The notes: a model not told the origin generated them from the sequence alone. DNA of 64,000 nucleotides from Acestrorhynchus altus (GCA_034509495.1 CM067522.1:17530928-17594927); one strand, 5' to 3'; positions 13,334-26,798 are shown, numbered from the stretch's first letter. Numbers and translations are program-made.

Positions 13334-13879
13334 GGGGCAAACCCTGAGAAATACCCGACCTACTGAGCACAGGGCAAGAGAGACAAAGACAGAGTGAGAG
13401 TTAAAGAATGGAGGGAGGGGAAGGCACAGGTGGTGGGTGAGATGTTCTCCAGGTGAAACAGGTGCAGAGGAAACAAGACCTACATTTGAGCAACATGAGT
13501 GGAAAAAAAGCCCCCGGGGGTTCCCCCCCAATCGAGAACGCCAGCAGCTAAGGATTAGTTGTAGATTCAGTGGAGTTCAGAGCAGCGTGAGCCCACACTC
13601 AGGCAGCAGTATGGAGTTCAGGCTGGTGTAGACACTTGGGATGGAGCACCATCAGTCCAGAGGACAGTTCCACTGCTGACGTCTGGCGTAGAGAAACCAG
13701 AAGGAACCTCTGAAGGAAAGAGTGAATGATGAACGAAGGTGCAGAGAAAAATGGCAGACTAAGAACGGAAACTGCTGCACTGCTCTCCCTCAGCATCATC
13801 ACAAACAAAGCAGAGTCTGTGAAGGCCAGCTTCATTACAGACACCACCCCGATACAGAACGCCGATTAACCAGCAGACA

Positions 13880-13915
<36 letters not shown>
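13880..13915. repeat. (AC)n microsatellite
   Basis: Pure AC run flanked by CAGACAGA. Confidence 0.97.
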
Positions 13916-13919
<4 letters not shown>

Positions 13920-14057
13920 GACGGAGACCAACAAAGAGACAGAGTGAGTCAGGCAGAAACAGAGATGGTGAGAGAAAGTGAGAGACAAACAGAGAGATAG
14001 ATAGAGAGACTCATGAAAAGAGAGAGAGAAATTGGTGCAGTGTTCTGTACCATAGTA

Positions 14058-14059
<2 letters not shown>

Positions 14060-14130
<71 letters not shown>
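14060..14130. repeat. (GT)n(GA)n microsatellite
   Basis: Long GT run ending in a short GA run. Confidence 0.98.
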
Positions 14131-14196
14131 CTTTATAATCCTCAGGCTGCATGAGCCACTCCAAAAACGAGGCAAGGAGAAAAACAATTGCCCCTA

Positions 14197-14228
14197 TCCC
14201 TCCCTCCCTCCCTCCCTCCCTCCCTCCC

Positions 14229-14289
<61 letters not shown>
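14197..14289. repeat. (TCCC)n(TGTC)n compound tetranucleotide repeat
   Basis: A TCCC array to about 14229 passes directly into a TGTC array of about 15 units. Confidence 0.97.
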
Positions 14290-15587
14290 TCTCTCTCTAT
14301 TCATTATCACTGTCCCCCTTTATTCCATCAGACTCATCTTTTCCATTTCTCTCACACACACTTACAATCAGCACCTCAGCCGTTCCTGCATACCCCCCCC
14401 CCTCCTTCACCCTCCTTCAGAGCTTTGGTGAAATAATCCCTCCATCAGACAGAAGGCTGAAGACCACCTATCCGTCCGAGGGGAATTCTCTCAGAGGTCA
14501 CGTTCTCCTCCTCTCTCGTCTCTCCGTCCTCTGGCAGGCGTCCCCCAAACGTGCGGAACATTCCTGAAATGTCCCGTAATCCGTTCATAAAAGGCAGACT
14601 GGGATCGAAGAGCGTCGTGCTTCCCTGCGGCCTCACACCAGAGAAAAGGTCAAAAACAACAACACAACAACTCGCACACACACACACCTCACCCAACCTT
14701 ACACACCCACAACAAACTTCCAGTCATCCTTCAAACTCCAATGACCAATTACTGATGTTCTACCAACACCACTGATCCAATATCTCCGGCTAGCAGAGAC
14801 CAGCGAGGGGTCTCGTAACCCAAACACAGCAGCTCACCTCTCTATTCCCCCAATCCATGTGTACAATATTCCATTTTTTTTGGCCTCATCAGCGTCTTCT
14901 GGAAGTTTTGTGTCCCTGAATTCGGATTTGTTCCTACAATAGCTCTCAAACGGTGGGAAAAACATTTATATGCATATGAATTAAAAGTAGCCATGTTTAC
15001 CTGCTGCCTGATTATCCCTTCATAATTTCACTGATTATCAGAATAGAACACATCATGGATACACTTCAGCCGGACTTGACATTCCGAATTCATTTCATTC
15101 TGACTGAACGGTCGATAATCCTTCAAGTAATCCATTAAATATAGACAAATAATAGCCACGTAGACACCTACAGATTACATTCCCAATCGGAATGTTCAAG
15201 AACGTTGTAGTTGGAGATTACGTGGAAGAGCTTGGCTTGTACATGGCAACAGCAACACACATTATTACTGGAATACCAGAATGGGCTCAAATGCTCTGAC
15301 ACAGGGGTGGACTGGCCAGTTGGAGAACTGGGGAAAATGCCACTGGGCTGCTAGTCAAGCAGCTGCAAATGAACACAGTGCTGATCCTTTTACTCAAACT
15401 GGACTCACGTGATGCTCGCTGTCATGGTAACCTGTACACCAAGTACTACATGGCTGTCACGTTGGATTGGATTACTTGTAACGTGCATGTAAACTGAGAT
15501 TCTCGACATACAAACACCTCAGACGTCACAGAAAAGCGTAGCGAATTCCATTGGTTTGGAGGAAATCCAAGCAGCCAATAAGCAGCA

Positions 15588-15780
15588 GGTGTGTGGACAA
15601 AAGTATCGGGACACTTTCTATCCATTCGTCCAAAAATCAAGGGCATTAAAAGGTTATTTCCTGTTTTTATTGGAATATCTGCCTCTAATGTCCAGGAAAG
15701 GCTTTCTACTAGATTTTAGAGCAATGCGGTGAGGGTTTGATTGCATTCAGCAAGAAAAATGTTAGTCAGAGTGAGGTCAG
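15588..15780. mobile_element. End of dispersed Tc1-like nonautonomous element
   Basis: Begins GTGTGGACAAAAGTATCGGG, a terminal motif shared with 37931, followed by AAATCAAGGGCATTAAAAGG and GGTTTGATTGCATTCAGCAA. Confidence 0.65.
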
Positions 15781-16311
15781 TAAGGTTGAATATTTTTATG
15801 AATTCAAATCATGATACAGTGCATCAATAATTTGCAAAAATGAACCCGTGCTTAACTGGCACACCAGCACTGCGGGAACACCCCTGGTTTTACATTCTCC
15901 AGAAATGAAGACTTCTTGACGTTTGTCTCCTTGGGAAAGCGTCCAAGCAGGATGTCGATTTATGATAGAGTCAATTATTAACAGCCTCGTACAGAGCGTC
16001 AATCACCATTCTCGCTCCCATTCTTTCATCAGACATATTAAAAGGACTGGGTTGCTGTGAAACGGACATAAAATCGCCATAATGAGAGATTCCGTGCGTC
16101 AATAGCAGAGCAATAAAGTTCTGTACATATTTTCTGTCCACAGCTGCTGTTACACTTGTACGCCATTATCAGCCAAAGTCAACATAGACTTTGCCCACAG
16201 ACAATGAAGTTAAAATCGTGGAAACAGTGGGAATCGGATACGGGAAAGTGGGAATGGGAGTCAACGTTTCAAAAAATCCATCTGTACAATCTGTTCCGGG
16301 TCACCCTATTA

Positions 16312-16665
16312 TGGTCAGGACCCCGCAGGACCACTACAGAACAGGTATTATGTGGGTGGTACACTGACATGGTGGTGGTGTGTTAGTGTGTGTTGCTCTG
16401 GTATGAGTGGTTCAGACACAGCAGTGTTGCTGGAGTGCTTAAACCCCTCAATGCTGGACTAAACAACCCACTAACCAGAAAGATCCAGCCAACAACGTCT
16501 GACGGGCGGCGTCCTGTGACCACTGATGAGCTTCCGTCTCTGACTTTACATCGACAAGGTGGAGCCACTAGGTCAGCGTGTCTAATAGAGTGGAGAGGGA
16601 GTGAACACAATGTTTAAGTACTCCATCAGCACTGCTGTGTCTGACCCACTCCTGCCCAGCCCAGC
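16312..16665. mobile_element. Palindromic DNA element, internal part
   Basis: Same family as 7843-8385: GGACCCCGCAGGACCACTAC, then AGTGTTGCTGGAGTGCTTAA and, in the right half, ATCAGCACTGCTGTGTCTGA. Outer ends eroded. Confidence 0.7.
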
Positions 16666-16885
16666 ATGGAGCATCCTCGAGTGTGACAGTCAGAGTGGAC
16701 GGTCAGCATCTGTCCAGTGTTCGTTCTGTGCTGCCTGTGAAAGATGACATGATGTCCTGCTGAAAAATACACCCTGCCATCAATACACTGTTCCGTCATG
16801 ACTACCGGACACAGCAGGTCATCCGTCAGTCAAGGCTGTTGGGGATAATAGAAGACGGCTTGACATTTTAGTTCCTAGACAAAAT

Positions 16886-16888
<3 letters not shown>

Positions 16889-16932
<44 letters not shown>
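16889..16932. repeat. (CA)n microsatellite
   Basis: Pure CA run. Confidence 0.98.
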
Positions 16933-16934
<2 letters not shown>

Positions 16935-17485
16935 GTCTTTTTTCAAGTATTTATGATTCTGATAAATATGTTTCTAAACTACTATTATATCAACTCCTAC
17001 AAAAGAACATGGTTTAATCTGTTTTACATTTATTATTTGTAATAAATGTAAATTTAAATTTATTTTATTCTTTTATTTGGGAAATAAAATGTATTATTAA
17101 TTCCTGAACATTCCTTAAAATTTAAAATTCCATAATAAAATGTACTAACTTCATGTACGTTCCTGTGAATATACAATTATATAATTCCAATTTGTCAAAA
17201 TAATACTCTTCAGTGTGGGAGGCAGTGCGCTGCCATTCACACGAAAACATCCGTTCAGACTCGGCTTGCCTTTGTGTGAATATTATTGACGCTCATCAAA
17301 CCAAATTACAAATTTTAATGCAAAAAGGAACATTTTTAGCTGGATGAATAGTTCATGTTTATCAAAGTGGTAAATATTTTATGCTATGCTTTATACATGA
17401 GGACAAAATTAGCCTGGGAAAAGGAGCAATTTTGCTTTCATTAATTTCAGCAGGAGTGCACTCCCTGATTACAGGGCGAGTGATG

Positions 17486-17489
<4 letters not shown>

Positions 17490-17582
<93 letters not shown>

Positions 17583-17600
17583 CACGAGAGAGAGAGAGAG
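17490..17600. repeat. (AG)n microsatellite with AAAG interruptions
   Basis: 110 bp of AG with two AAAGAG and one CACGAG interruptions. The 202-aa minus-strand frame spanning it is a Ser/Leu artefact. Confidence 0.97.
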
Positions 17601-17835
17601 CTGTTTGAAGATGACTGGGGAAAGTACAAAGACATTTCAAAGAGAAGCAGAGAAAAATGGATATCAGATTATGAGTGATGGTGAAAGTGGAGAGAGAGAG
17701 AGAGCGAGAGAGAGAGCAAGCACACCATAGTGACAGTGTACTACTCGCAGTAAGAAAGGAGGCAGAGATTAGCTGACAGAAGAATGGAGCATGAAAGTGG
17801 TGTGAAAATGGAGGTGAGTGGTACAGGCTGATGCC

Positions 17836-17838
<3 letters not shown>

Positions 17839-17878
<40 letters not shown>
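17839..17878. repeat. (GA)n microsatellite
   Basis: Pure GA run. Confidence 0.98.
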
Positions 17879-17880
<2 letters not shown>

Positions 17881-18929
17881 CATTAGTTGCAGTGCTGGAG
17901 GAGGATTCGGAAAAGTTTCCTTTATACGTATAAAATCCAACATGTAAAAATACAGTTTTTCCATTTTCAAAAACGTTCAAAATCTTATATACAATGTTTT
18001 AAATAAATCTTTACCCATTCTTTAACATTTCTAAAAAAAATTATATTTCCTCTAAATTTCCTATATTTCTTCCTATTTTTGTTCCTATAAATTTCATTAT
18101 TCGTTAAAATCTCAGGAAAAATGATTTCATTTCTTACAAATATCCAAAAACTTCACAAAATATTCAGACCTCTTCCTTAAAATGTCTGGAAAAGTTTCCA
18201 CCTAAAATTTCATACCTTTTCCTTCACATTTCCGGAACAATTCTTACAAACCCCGTTTTATTTGGTTCCTTCATTGCTCAGTTTGATGATTCCTCTGTTT
18301 CTATTGGTTTTAACCCCTGTTTTCTTGCCCATGTTTCTTTATCCTTATTATCATCAAATCAAATCAAAACTGATTCATATAGTGCTTTTTACAACTGATG
18401 TCACGGCTGTACAGAAATCGTTACTCTATTACTACATTTTGATTAAAGCCTTCTTTCTAGATCACATTTGCGAGTGTGTGGATTCTCACAGCCGTGTTTC
18501 TGGGTTGATCACACTCGCGCACCTCTCGCCTTCAGGCCTTGAAACAGAGTCATCATTAATTATCTTTTCAAAGGAAGCACTGAACTGTTTACCGCCCTGT
18601 AGAACCGAAAACGACAGAACTCTCAATACATGATCAACATCCGAAGAAAGGGCAAAGCTGCTCAGTCTGAAACCGAAACGGGGCGTGTTCGGACCACCAG
18701 GCTGGTGGGCATAAATGCCATGTAAAGAAAAGCAAAGCAGCCCTCGGACGGTTCAGTGTGGAGGGTTATTATACAGGAGCAGCAGGGAAGTCGAGAGGGC
18801 TGATCAGAACACATCTACATGAGGAACCTGCTCATTGGAGGGACTCGCTCCAGCTGGGAGGAATGAATATTTTAAATGAAGAGGCTGTAATCTTTCATCA
18901 TTGTAATATGAAGCTGAAGCTCCATATTT

Positions 18930-19640
18930 CCACACTCACCGTCCATTTTCTCAGCTCCTCTTTCCAGACTGTTGTCCATCTGTTTCTCGGCATACTTTCT
19001 TAGCCTTCTTCCACCCTGTTCTTCAATGGTCAGGACCCCACAGGACCACCGCAGAGCAAGCATTATGTGGGTGGTGGCTCAGTCTCAGCACTGCAATGAC
19101 ACTGACATGGTGGTGGTGTGAGTGTGTGCGGCGCTGGTACGAGTGGATCGGTCACAGCAGTGCTGCTGGAGTGCTTAAACACCGTGTCCACTCGCTGTCC
19201 ACTCTATTAGACACTCACTCCTATCTAGTTGCTCCACCTTGTAGATGTCAAGTCTCATCTGTTTCTGCACAGTGTGTGTTGGTCATCCTCTAGTCCTTCA
19301 TTGGTGCCCACGCGACGCTGTCGGCTGGATATTTCTGGTTGGTGGACCGTCCAGTCCAGCAGTGACACTGAGGGGTTTAAACCCTCCAACAGCACTGATG
19401 TATCTGATCCACCCGTACCAACACAGTACACACTAACATGCCTCCACTGTGTCAGTGTCACTGCAGTGCTGAGGATGACCCACCATCCTTATAATACCTG
19501 CTCTGTGGGGGTCCTGCGGGGTCCTGACCGCTGAAGATCAGGGTGAAAGGAGGAGAATAAAGTCTGCAGAGGAACCAATGGACTACAGTCTTAGTAATTA
19601 GAGTTCTACGAAGTGCCGATGATTGTATCAGCTCCACTGA
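18930..19640. mobile_element. Palindromic DNA element, longest copy
   Basis: Left arm from about TCACCGTCCATTTTCTCAGC, through TCTTCAATGGTCAGGACCCC and GCAGTGCTGCTGGAGTGCTT. Right arm has CAGTGTCACTGCAGTGCTGA, GGGTCCTGACCGCTGAAGAT and TACGAAGTGCCGATGATTGT. The centre carries TAGACACTCACTCCTATC and TCATCCTCTAGTCCTTCATT, absent from the shorter copy at 7843-8385, so that copy is internally deleted. Confidence 0.75.
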
Positions 19641-19661
19641 CCACATGTATCTTGGTTGAAG

Positions 19662-19689
19662 ACACACACACACACACACACACACACAC
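19662..19689. repeat. (AC)n microsatellite
   Basis: Pure AC run. Confidence 0.97.
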
Positions 19690-19789
19690 CAAGAAAATTA
19701 ATTCAAAGTTAAATGTGCAGAAATCTTTGTCACAGTTAACAGGTGGCTCTCACAGCAGGACTGGGAGATGAGCCATCTATAGCAAACAA

Positions 19790-19905
<116 letters not shown>

Positions 19906-19950
19906 GTCCCTGCCCACACACACTCATTGAAATTCCATCAAAATTCACAC

Positions 19951-19954
<4 letters not shown>

Positions 19955-19989
<35 letters not shown>

Positions 19990-20011
19990 GAGAGGGAGAG
20001 GGAGAGAGAGA
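19955..20011. repeat. (GA)n microsatellite
   Basis: GA run degrading into GGGAGA units. Confidence 0.95.
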
Positions 20012-20815
20012 AATGCTCCTCCAGCATCTCAAGGAGACCACAGATGAGCTGAAAGTGGCTCCGCCTGGACAATGGAGGGGTTCACTCTATGGGCAGCTGA
20101 AAGTTAACCCTTTAAAGCTCAGAAAAGCATGACGTCATGTTTATGTTTGTGCTCCGGAAAGCTTAGCTGCATTGAATGTGTAGAGGAGAGCAGAGCAAGC
20201 TCCAGATACGAGCAGTGCTTCCTTCCTTGTGGGTGGTGCTCTTTGATGACTGTTTCTAGAGTGAAAAAACAATGAAGAAATGCGTGCGTAGCTTCCATCA
20301 TGCTGACCACAGAAATCTGTAGTGTTGATAACAAAACAGCAAAGTGCAGCATGCATGTTGTAATGTGTACAGCTGCCCTGGAGTAAGAACAGCACCACAC
20401 TACTGTATCCAACCGATGTGAAATGTTGTTGGAAATCAAATCGGGACAACCCTGGACAGTCTCATTCAAAGACAAAACGATGAGACGAAGCAAAACAGCA
20501 TAACACTACCACCCCCATGTTTCAAAGTCGGTACGGTGCTTCAAGGGTTACGTAGAGACGTGACTGGAGCTTTATGTCCATTCATTTTGTCTGCATCGTT
20601 GCACATTTTTGGAAAAGCTTATGGATATGAATGGAATGGAGCAGTAACACTGGAAATCACTGCGGTCATGTGACCAATGGCCGAGTGAAATATGACCACT
20701 GCCACATGCCTAGAAGACTCGGCAGAAAAGAAAAGGATACGGATGCATTGCTTCACATCCCTTCCGACATAAAGGATGCATAGAAGTACGTGGGCCGTGA
20801 CAGATACGTCTGAAA

Positions 20816-20990
20816 TGGCCGTGGCCTGGTGGTGAGGGAACCAGCCTTGTGACTGGAAAGTTGCGGTTTGATTCCCTGAACTGGCAGGACATGACAGAGG
20901 TCCCCTCAAGCAAGGCACGTAACTGCCCAGCTGCTCCCTGGGTGCCGTGGATAGGGCTGCCCACCACTCTGTTCACGTGTGTTCACTAGT
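20816..20990 (+). mobile_element. tRNA-derived SINE
   Basis: A-box-like TGGCCTGGTGG and B-box-like GGTTTGATTCCC about 45 bp apart, followed by GAACTGGCAGGACATGACAG. A related copy lies at 58278-58400. It does not fold as a tRNA, so it is a SINE head and not a tRNA gene. Confidence 0.6.
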
Positions 20991-21513
20991 GGATTGGACA
21001 GACTTCTAGGATCTACACGCACGTTTGGTTTGTACATGTGCTGAGTTATGGGAGGTACAATCTCAGTCCTTCAAACGAAAAAGACAATGTGTCAAAGCAA
21101 AACCAGCGGACACTACCACCACCGTGTTTGAACGTACGGTTCGTCTATTGTGACAGGCTGTGTTCTTTTTAAGCTAGATATAAAGGCACCAGTGTTGGGG
21201 CTAATTCTTTCTATGGGGTCTCACCACCAAACAACAGTACCCCGTCAAATACAAGGAACAATTACCAGTGTCTTACTGTTTTCTGCCGGCAGAGGACGAG
21301 ACGAAATGTGGATGGGATTAGCCACCCACTAATTTCAGGGCAAACCCAGACCAGGAAATGAGGAGCGTAAAAGGTCCAATAGCATTAAACTTCTGTGGGT
21401 TAAGTGTGTATCTGTTGTAACCCCTCTCCCTCTCCCACTTTATGGCCCTCATCCACCCCATAGGCACAGGTCTTTATGAGCAGAGCAGAGCTGTGATAAT
21501 TATCATTTGAGCG

Positions 21514-21529
21514 TGAGAGAGAGAGAGAG

Positions 21530-21568
<39 letters not shown>

Positions 21569-21595
21569 GAGAGACAGAGCGAGAGAGAGAGACAC

Positions 21596-21628
<33 letters not shown>

Positions 21629-21651
21629 GAGACAGAGAGAGAGAGAGAGAG
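21514..21651. repeat. (GA)n microsatellite with GACACA interruptions
   Basis: Nearly 140 bp of GA with periodic GACAGAGA and GACACAGA breaks. Confidence 0.97.
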
Positions 21652-22149
21652 CTCATCCATAGACACACTCTGTCATTCAATTACAGCAAACACACAGCAG
21701 CACCCAGGGGCCAAGCTTTAATGCATGATCCTATGGTCAAATTAAAGCATTGTTCATGGCCTCCCTCTACCTCGCCTTTACTCCACCCTACCTCTCGCTT
21801 CATCCTTTTTTTCCTCTTTCTACCCCAATTACCAGCTTTGGCTTCTAATTTCTAGCAAAGCCTAACGTCCATTTGCAGTCCCATTAGGGACATTAGGAGC
21901 TAAAACCCCTGACGAACGATAATATCAGTCCACATACAGTTCAGTGTAAAAGAGAAACTGATATGTGAAGCTCTTTCTCCAGGAAGTATTTTTTATCTGA
22001 TAAGTCCTTCATTAAAGCACATCAGAGGAGCTGCATGTGGAACTGAAAAAAAAAACCCACACAGTGGCTGGAGTTCACAGAAACACCAAAGAACCAAACA
22101 TGTGTCCTAATTTGTGTGCTCTCATAACTGTCTAAGTAACATATCCGTA

Positions 22150-22720
22150 ACTTCTGAGATGTTTTCTCAGGCCTGCTGCTCACGCAACTCTACATTGTGG
22201 TTCGCATGTTTCTCAAGCCGACTGTCGAAACAACTCTAACTTGAAGTTTAGAATAACTCTACATCCTTGATTTGGATGTCTTCCCAGGCCCACTGCCGAC
22301 GTGACTGAACCTCAGCTCAGACGTCTTCCCAGGTCCACTGCCGAAGCGATGGAGTTTCAGCTTCCAATTTTTCCCATCTCCACTGTCAAAGTGACTCTGC
22401 GTCCTGGCTCAGATGTTTCCCAGTGCCAAAGCAAATCTAAATCATAGCTCTCACGTTTTCGCAGGTCTGTTACCAAAGCTACTCTAAACCAAGGCTTGGG
22501 GATGTTCCGAGGCTTGCAGTCAAGACAACTCTACATTTCGGCTTGGGTCGTTTCCCAGGCTGGCGAAGTAACTGTACATTCAGCCTCAGCTGTTTCCCCA
22601 GGTCCCCACATTGGCTCGGATGTTTACCCAGGCTTGCTGCCAGACAGACTCTACTTCCTAATTCCGAGGTTTTCCCAGGCCCACTGCTGAAGTGACTCAT
22701 GGCTCGGATGTTATCTCAGA
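22150..22720. repeat. Diverged 45-46 bp minisatellite, about eleven units
   Basis: Units of the form TTTCCCAGG(C/T)CCACTGCCGAAG then TGACTCTACATC and a GGCTCGGATG lead-in. The CCACTGCCGA-like word starts near 22172, 22218, 22289, 22334, 22379, 22420, 22466, 22514 and 22560, mostly 45-48 bp apart, with one 24-bp insertion in the third interval. Confidence 0.8.
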
Positions 22721-23599
22721 CCCACATAAGTCTGTACAATCTTACAAAACGGTCCTGCATAGCACCAAAAGATGAAGGAACCCATCTCTGTACTATACAG
22801 AACCCTGTGTTCAACTTTCGGGTTGAAAGTACTAGTGCACAGGATTAGTGTTTTGCACAAGAACCCGCATCTCCATACACAGCAAATTCTGTAACTCTTT
22901 CTCTTTCTCCATATTCCTTCTCTCCTTCTCCATCTAATGCATATTTCATGGGGCCTTCCTCTCAGGAGTATGGAGAGTGTTCAATAATTCACAGCTGCTT
23001 GAGCCAAGCTGGGCTAACAGGGCACCTCCTCCACGAACAAAAGCCGTTACTGCACTAACTTCTTACTCAACGACACGAAGTCTCCGGTGCACCTGAACAC
23101 CGTCACTGATGGGAGACAGAACTGGGGAGTAGTATTGTAGTATTGATACTCTTCAGTTAAAACAGCACTGTGGACATTCTGTATTCTGTATCACGGCTCC
23201 ACCTGCAGGTGCGGAGTGTATTTCACTGCAGTGGAGACAAATCACACGACCCCTTGTGGCACACTAGAACCTTTACACAATATGACTCGATGCAGCGTTT
23301 CACCGTTTTTCGCAAGCATGGTCCTGCCCGTTTCACCCGAGTTACATAGTGCAGCTAGCAGCGTGTTGAGCCCAGAAAGGATAGAGATGCACAAATTTCA
23401 CTCTCAGTAGCGAAATGTGGAGTTGTTTTGAAGCACTGACGACAACCACAATATCCAAGTTGTATCATGATAACAAAACAATACCGACCACCAGTACACT
23501 GTACACCGGACACTGTACATCCTGCAGTGCCATTATTGGTTATGAATGCACTGCGACGGTGATGCGACGGTGATGCGACGGTGATACATTTAGATTTAT

Positions 23600-23950
23600 G
23601 GCATTTGGCATCTTATCCAGAGTGACTTACAAAAGTGCTTTGCTGTTCACTCGGTAAATACCCTTAGCGAGAATCCAGAGACACCTCCAGCTTAGATGCC
23701 ACCAAATACAAATGTCAGAATGGATCTTGAGACCCAAAGCTTAACCTATTATACTTTATCACACAAGACAGTATAATTATAAGCCTTTAATGAGTTAAAT
23801 GCTCTTTAAGAGATGGTCTTCAGTCAGCATTTGAAGACCGTAAGTGACTCCGCTGTTCAGAACCCCAGGGGAAGTTCATTCTACCACTTTGGAGCCAGGA
23901 CAGAAGAGTCAGCATGCATATGGAGGGATGGTGGGTCAACCTGAGCTGTA
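23600..23950 (-). mobile_element. Non-LTR retrotransposon (LINE) 3' end
   Basis: Minus-strand reading gives the family 3' end: a CCCTGGGG...GAACTTCC coding tail, then TTTGTATTTGGTGGCATCTA and the terminal TCTGGATAAGATGCCAAATG. Same family as 37320-37870 (plus strand) and 60000-60245 (minus strand). Confidence 0.65.
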
Positions 23951-25511
23951 CTTGATGCTCAAAGGGATCTTTGTATAGATCAGATTTTGACCATTAAGGC
24001 TGGTCCACGTTTAGCTTGGTAGGCCAATCTTAAGGTTCTGAATCTGAACAAGTGAAGATATATACTGTGCATCCGTGCCATCTGGAAGATCTGGATGCTT
24101 ACCAAGTGAACTAAGAGACATTGTGGAGCGGGGTATTCACAAAACTAAGACTGGTGACAGTCCCCAAATGTATGCTGGATAATCGGATACATCTAGGATG
24201 AGGGATAAATCATGCTGACTTCGCCAAACTATTCCTTTAATGTCAATATTTCATGCTCTTAGCGATGATGGTTATTATCTGCATTCTGAGCAGATATGAG
24301 ATATTGAGCCTGGAAGTCTTTATAGTGACTGGCCCATATGGAGATTAACTTTCTGTTTTCTAGATAAAGAGCCTCAAATCCATATCATAACAACACAGTG
24401 AAAGAAAATATCAGACAGAACCTTACAGCTCCGAGGGGACAATATTATTAACACACTGTCACAATGATGGACATACACAGCCCTAAAGATTCATCTTACT
24501 TGACATGTTTATGTCAGTGTTCGGTATCAGGGTTCAAGGAAAGTGCTACAGTTCATTCAAAAGAGCACCGATGATTATAATGAAGAACAGATGGTGTGAT
24601 TATTTCAGTGCAGTCCTGATTTTCCAAAAGTCTACAACTATTATTATTGAATTCCGGCTTCTATCAGGGTCTCTTACTCTTCCTGCTGAAGGACGGTTCT
24701 GCCCTCGGATGACCTCCAAGCTTATAAACTGGCCAATGTGAGCAGCTCTATAAAACTGGATTGCTCTGGTCCACTGGAAATGTTAATAAAGTTCTTGCAA
24801 CAAAATTGCCCAATTGTGCTTAAGGTTACTGTCTACATTATCATCCAAGCACATTAAGATACTGCATGCCTCCCACAGACCGCAGACCATTATCCCTGGG
24901 CTTCAGATCGCAGCTTATGACACGGCCCCTTTGTTCTGCAAATGTCACAATTTCTACTTCTGCAGGGAAACATCACCGCACAACTCAATGCCTGCCCTCA
25001 TAAACAGACCCATATTCCAAAGCGCCACAGCTTACGGTCAGGCCTCGGTCAGTCCCACGTCATTTTCGACAACTTTTTAAAAGTTCAAACCCATTTTCAA
25101 TTAATACCCCTTTCTGAATAAGTGATTATATTTTGTTTGATCCGTGAATGGCTGCCTCCGTTCCTCCCGAGGCCAGTTCCTGGGGTGTGGACGGTGTGCC
25201 AGAGTTGGAGCACTGCGCCTTTACAGTCTGCTGAACCAACATTTCTGCGTATTAAATATTTCTCGCAGATCTGCTGCTTTAATTTTCATCATCGGGGAAA
25301 CGAGGCCCATCAAATTCAGCCAACTACTCTTTCGCTGACTCATCTGTCTGATAGGAAAACGCACTATTTTGAAAAGTAAATATGAACTGCTGATTCGCAG
25401 TATGAGCAGATACACAACACGTTGGTTTCCTTTTAAACCAGTTGCCATGGCGTTCTCCAGCGTCCCAGCGGGAGAACCCCATCGTGTGACCCTAAACTGT
25501 GTGCCCACCAT

Positions 25512-25665
25512 GTCTAAATATTTGTGAACTCCCCTTCTAATGAAGCCGTACCCATTGTTGACACAGAAGTGCAAATGCACACACAGCTTGCCTAGTTCCT
25601 GTACAGAAGTATTGCCAATAGAATAGGACTCTCTGGAGCAGATAAACAAAGCTACTGGCAAAAAG
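25512..25665. mobile_element. Fragment of dispersed Tc1-like nonautonomous element
   Basis: CCTTCTAATGAAGCC, AAGTGCAAATGCACACACAG, CTGTACAGAAGTATTGCCAA and AATAGGACTCTCTGGAGCAG, shared with 28587-28874, 32360-32700 and 62505-62715. Confidence 0.65.
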
Positions 25666-26154
25666 AAAGTGGGATAGAAATGTATCCAGGGCCCTTTTCC
25701 TTTGGAAAGGAACATTTGAAACATCTTCCTGTTTTTGCATTTCAACCATGTTCGGGTTTTCGCGAGAGCCCAGAGCCCATGTTTCTCTCACAAAGCATCT
25801 AGTTTATTCCAACTCCGCAGCTGATGGCAAAAGTTGTAAAAAACGTAGCTCCTGAGGGGACGTTCTGCTGACTGCCAGCTGTAAATACAGCATTAGTGGA
25901 ACTCGTTCAAAGACAAGAGCCATACAGGCTGTACAGCATTACCTCTGCTGCTTCTGTCTGGCAGAGTAATCAGCACTTGTAAAGCAAAGCAGGCTTAAAT
26001 CGTGCTGTTCTGTACTAAGTTCTGCTATTTTGGAACCATTAATTTGTACTAAAGCGCTACTAAAATAGAATACAGATTATACTAAGGTACACTTCTTATA
26101 TCCTGGGATCTCCACTCTTCTAATAAAGTTTAAGGATATTAGTCTGAGCTGCAT

Positions 26155-26248
26155 TGGAGGTGAGGGGAATCCGGAGTACCGAGAGGAAACCTGCATGGAC
26201 GCATGGAGAACACACCAAACACCTCGCAGAGAGCAACTCGAGTGGGAA
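26155..26248 (-). mobile_element. SINE fragment
   Basis: GGAGTACCGAGAGGAAACC and CGCATGGAGAACACACCAAA are the complement of the body shared by the SINE-like copies at 48940-49063 and 58395-58600. Confidence 0.5.
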
Positions 26249-26257
26249 TTTCTCATT

Positions 26258-26440
26258 GGTGGACTATTCTCAGTCCAGCAGTAAGACTGGGGGGTTTTAA
26301 AAAGTCCATCACCAGAGTAAAGGAGACAAACAGGTAGAATAAGGAAGAAAACTTCGGAAGGTCAAAAGTGTGATTGCCTACTGCAATCCCACTACTTATA
26401 GAACTACAAAACGCTCCTGCATGGTACGAGGAGCTTGCAT
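26258..26440. mobile_element. Fragment of the palindromic DNA element
   Basis: TTGGTGGACTATTCTCAGTC near the element centre and TAGAACTACAAAACGCTCCT at the end match other copies. Confidence 0.55.
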
Positions 26441-26726
26441 CCATGGCAACCTGTACATGACTGCAGGACACCATCATATAGTATCACCAGTTGCGCTCTG
26501 AGGTACAGAACAGCATTTTTATTCAGCGTCAGCAAAAAAAAAATCAGCATTAAGCACCGAGAGGCACGACGTCAGCCTAACAAATCAGAGCCTAAAGCGA
26601 ACAGGTAGCAGCTTCATTAGACGGCTTCAGGACCCAAAGCAACTGCTCAGAGACATTACATCAGTCTGTTACAGCAGGCTGCAGGATCTGCCACCTCTCT
26701 GGTGAGATCACTGCAAACTCTCCCCC

Positions 26727-26727
<1 letters not shown>

Positions 26728-26794
<67 letters not shown>
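26728..26794. repeat. (CA)n microsatellite
   Basis: Pure CA run. Confidence 0.98.

Positions 26795-26798
<4 letters not shown>

Noticed and set aside
14445..14696. Minus-strand 83-aa open frame in ordinary-composition DNA
   Set aside because: No similarity I recognise, no splice signals, and it overlaps equally long frames on the other strand.
17362..17970. A 202-aa minus-strand open frame
   Set aside because: Composed almost wholly of Ser/Leu runs from the (GA)n tract read backwards. No domain, start context or splice logic.
20816..20990. Possible tRNA gene because of A- and B-box-like motifs
   Set aside because: No acceptor stem or anticodon arm can be drawn and a related copy exists at 58278; fits a SINE.
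25221..25745. A 174-aa minus-strand open frame
   Set aside because: Overlaps a dispersed Tc1-like element fragment and shows no recognisable motif or sensible composition.
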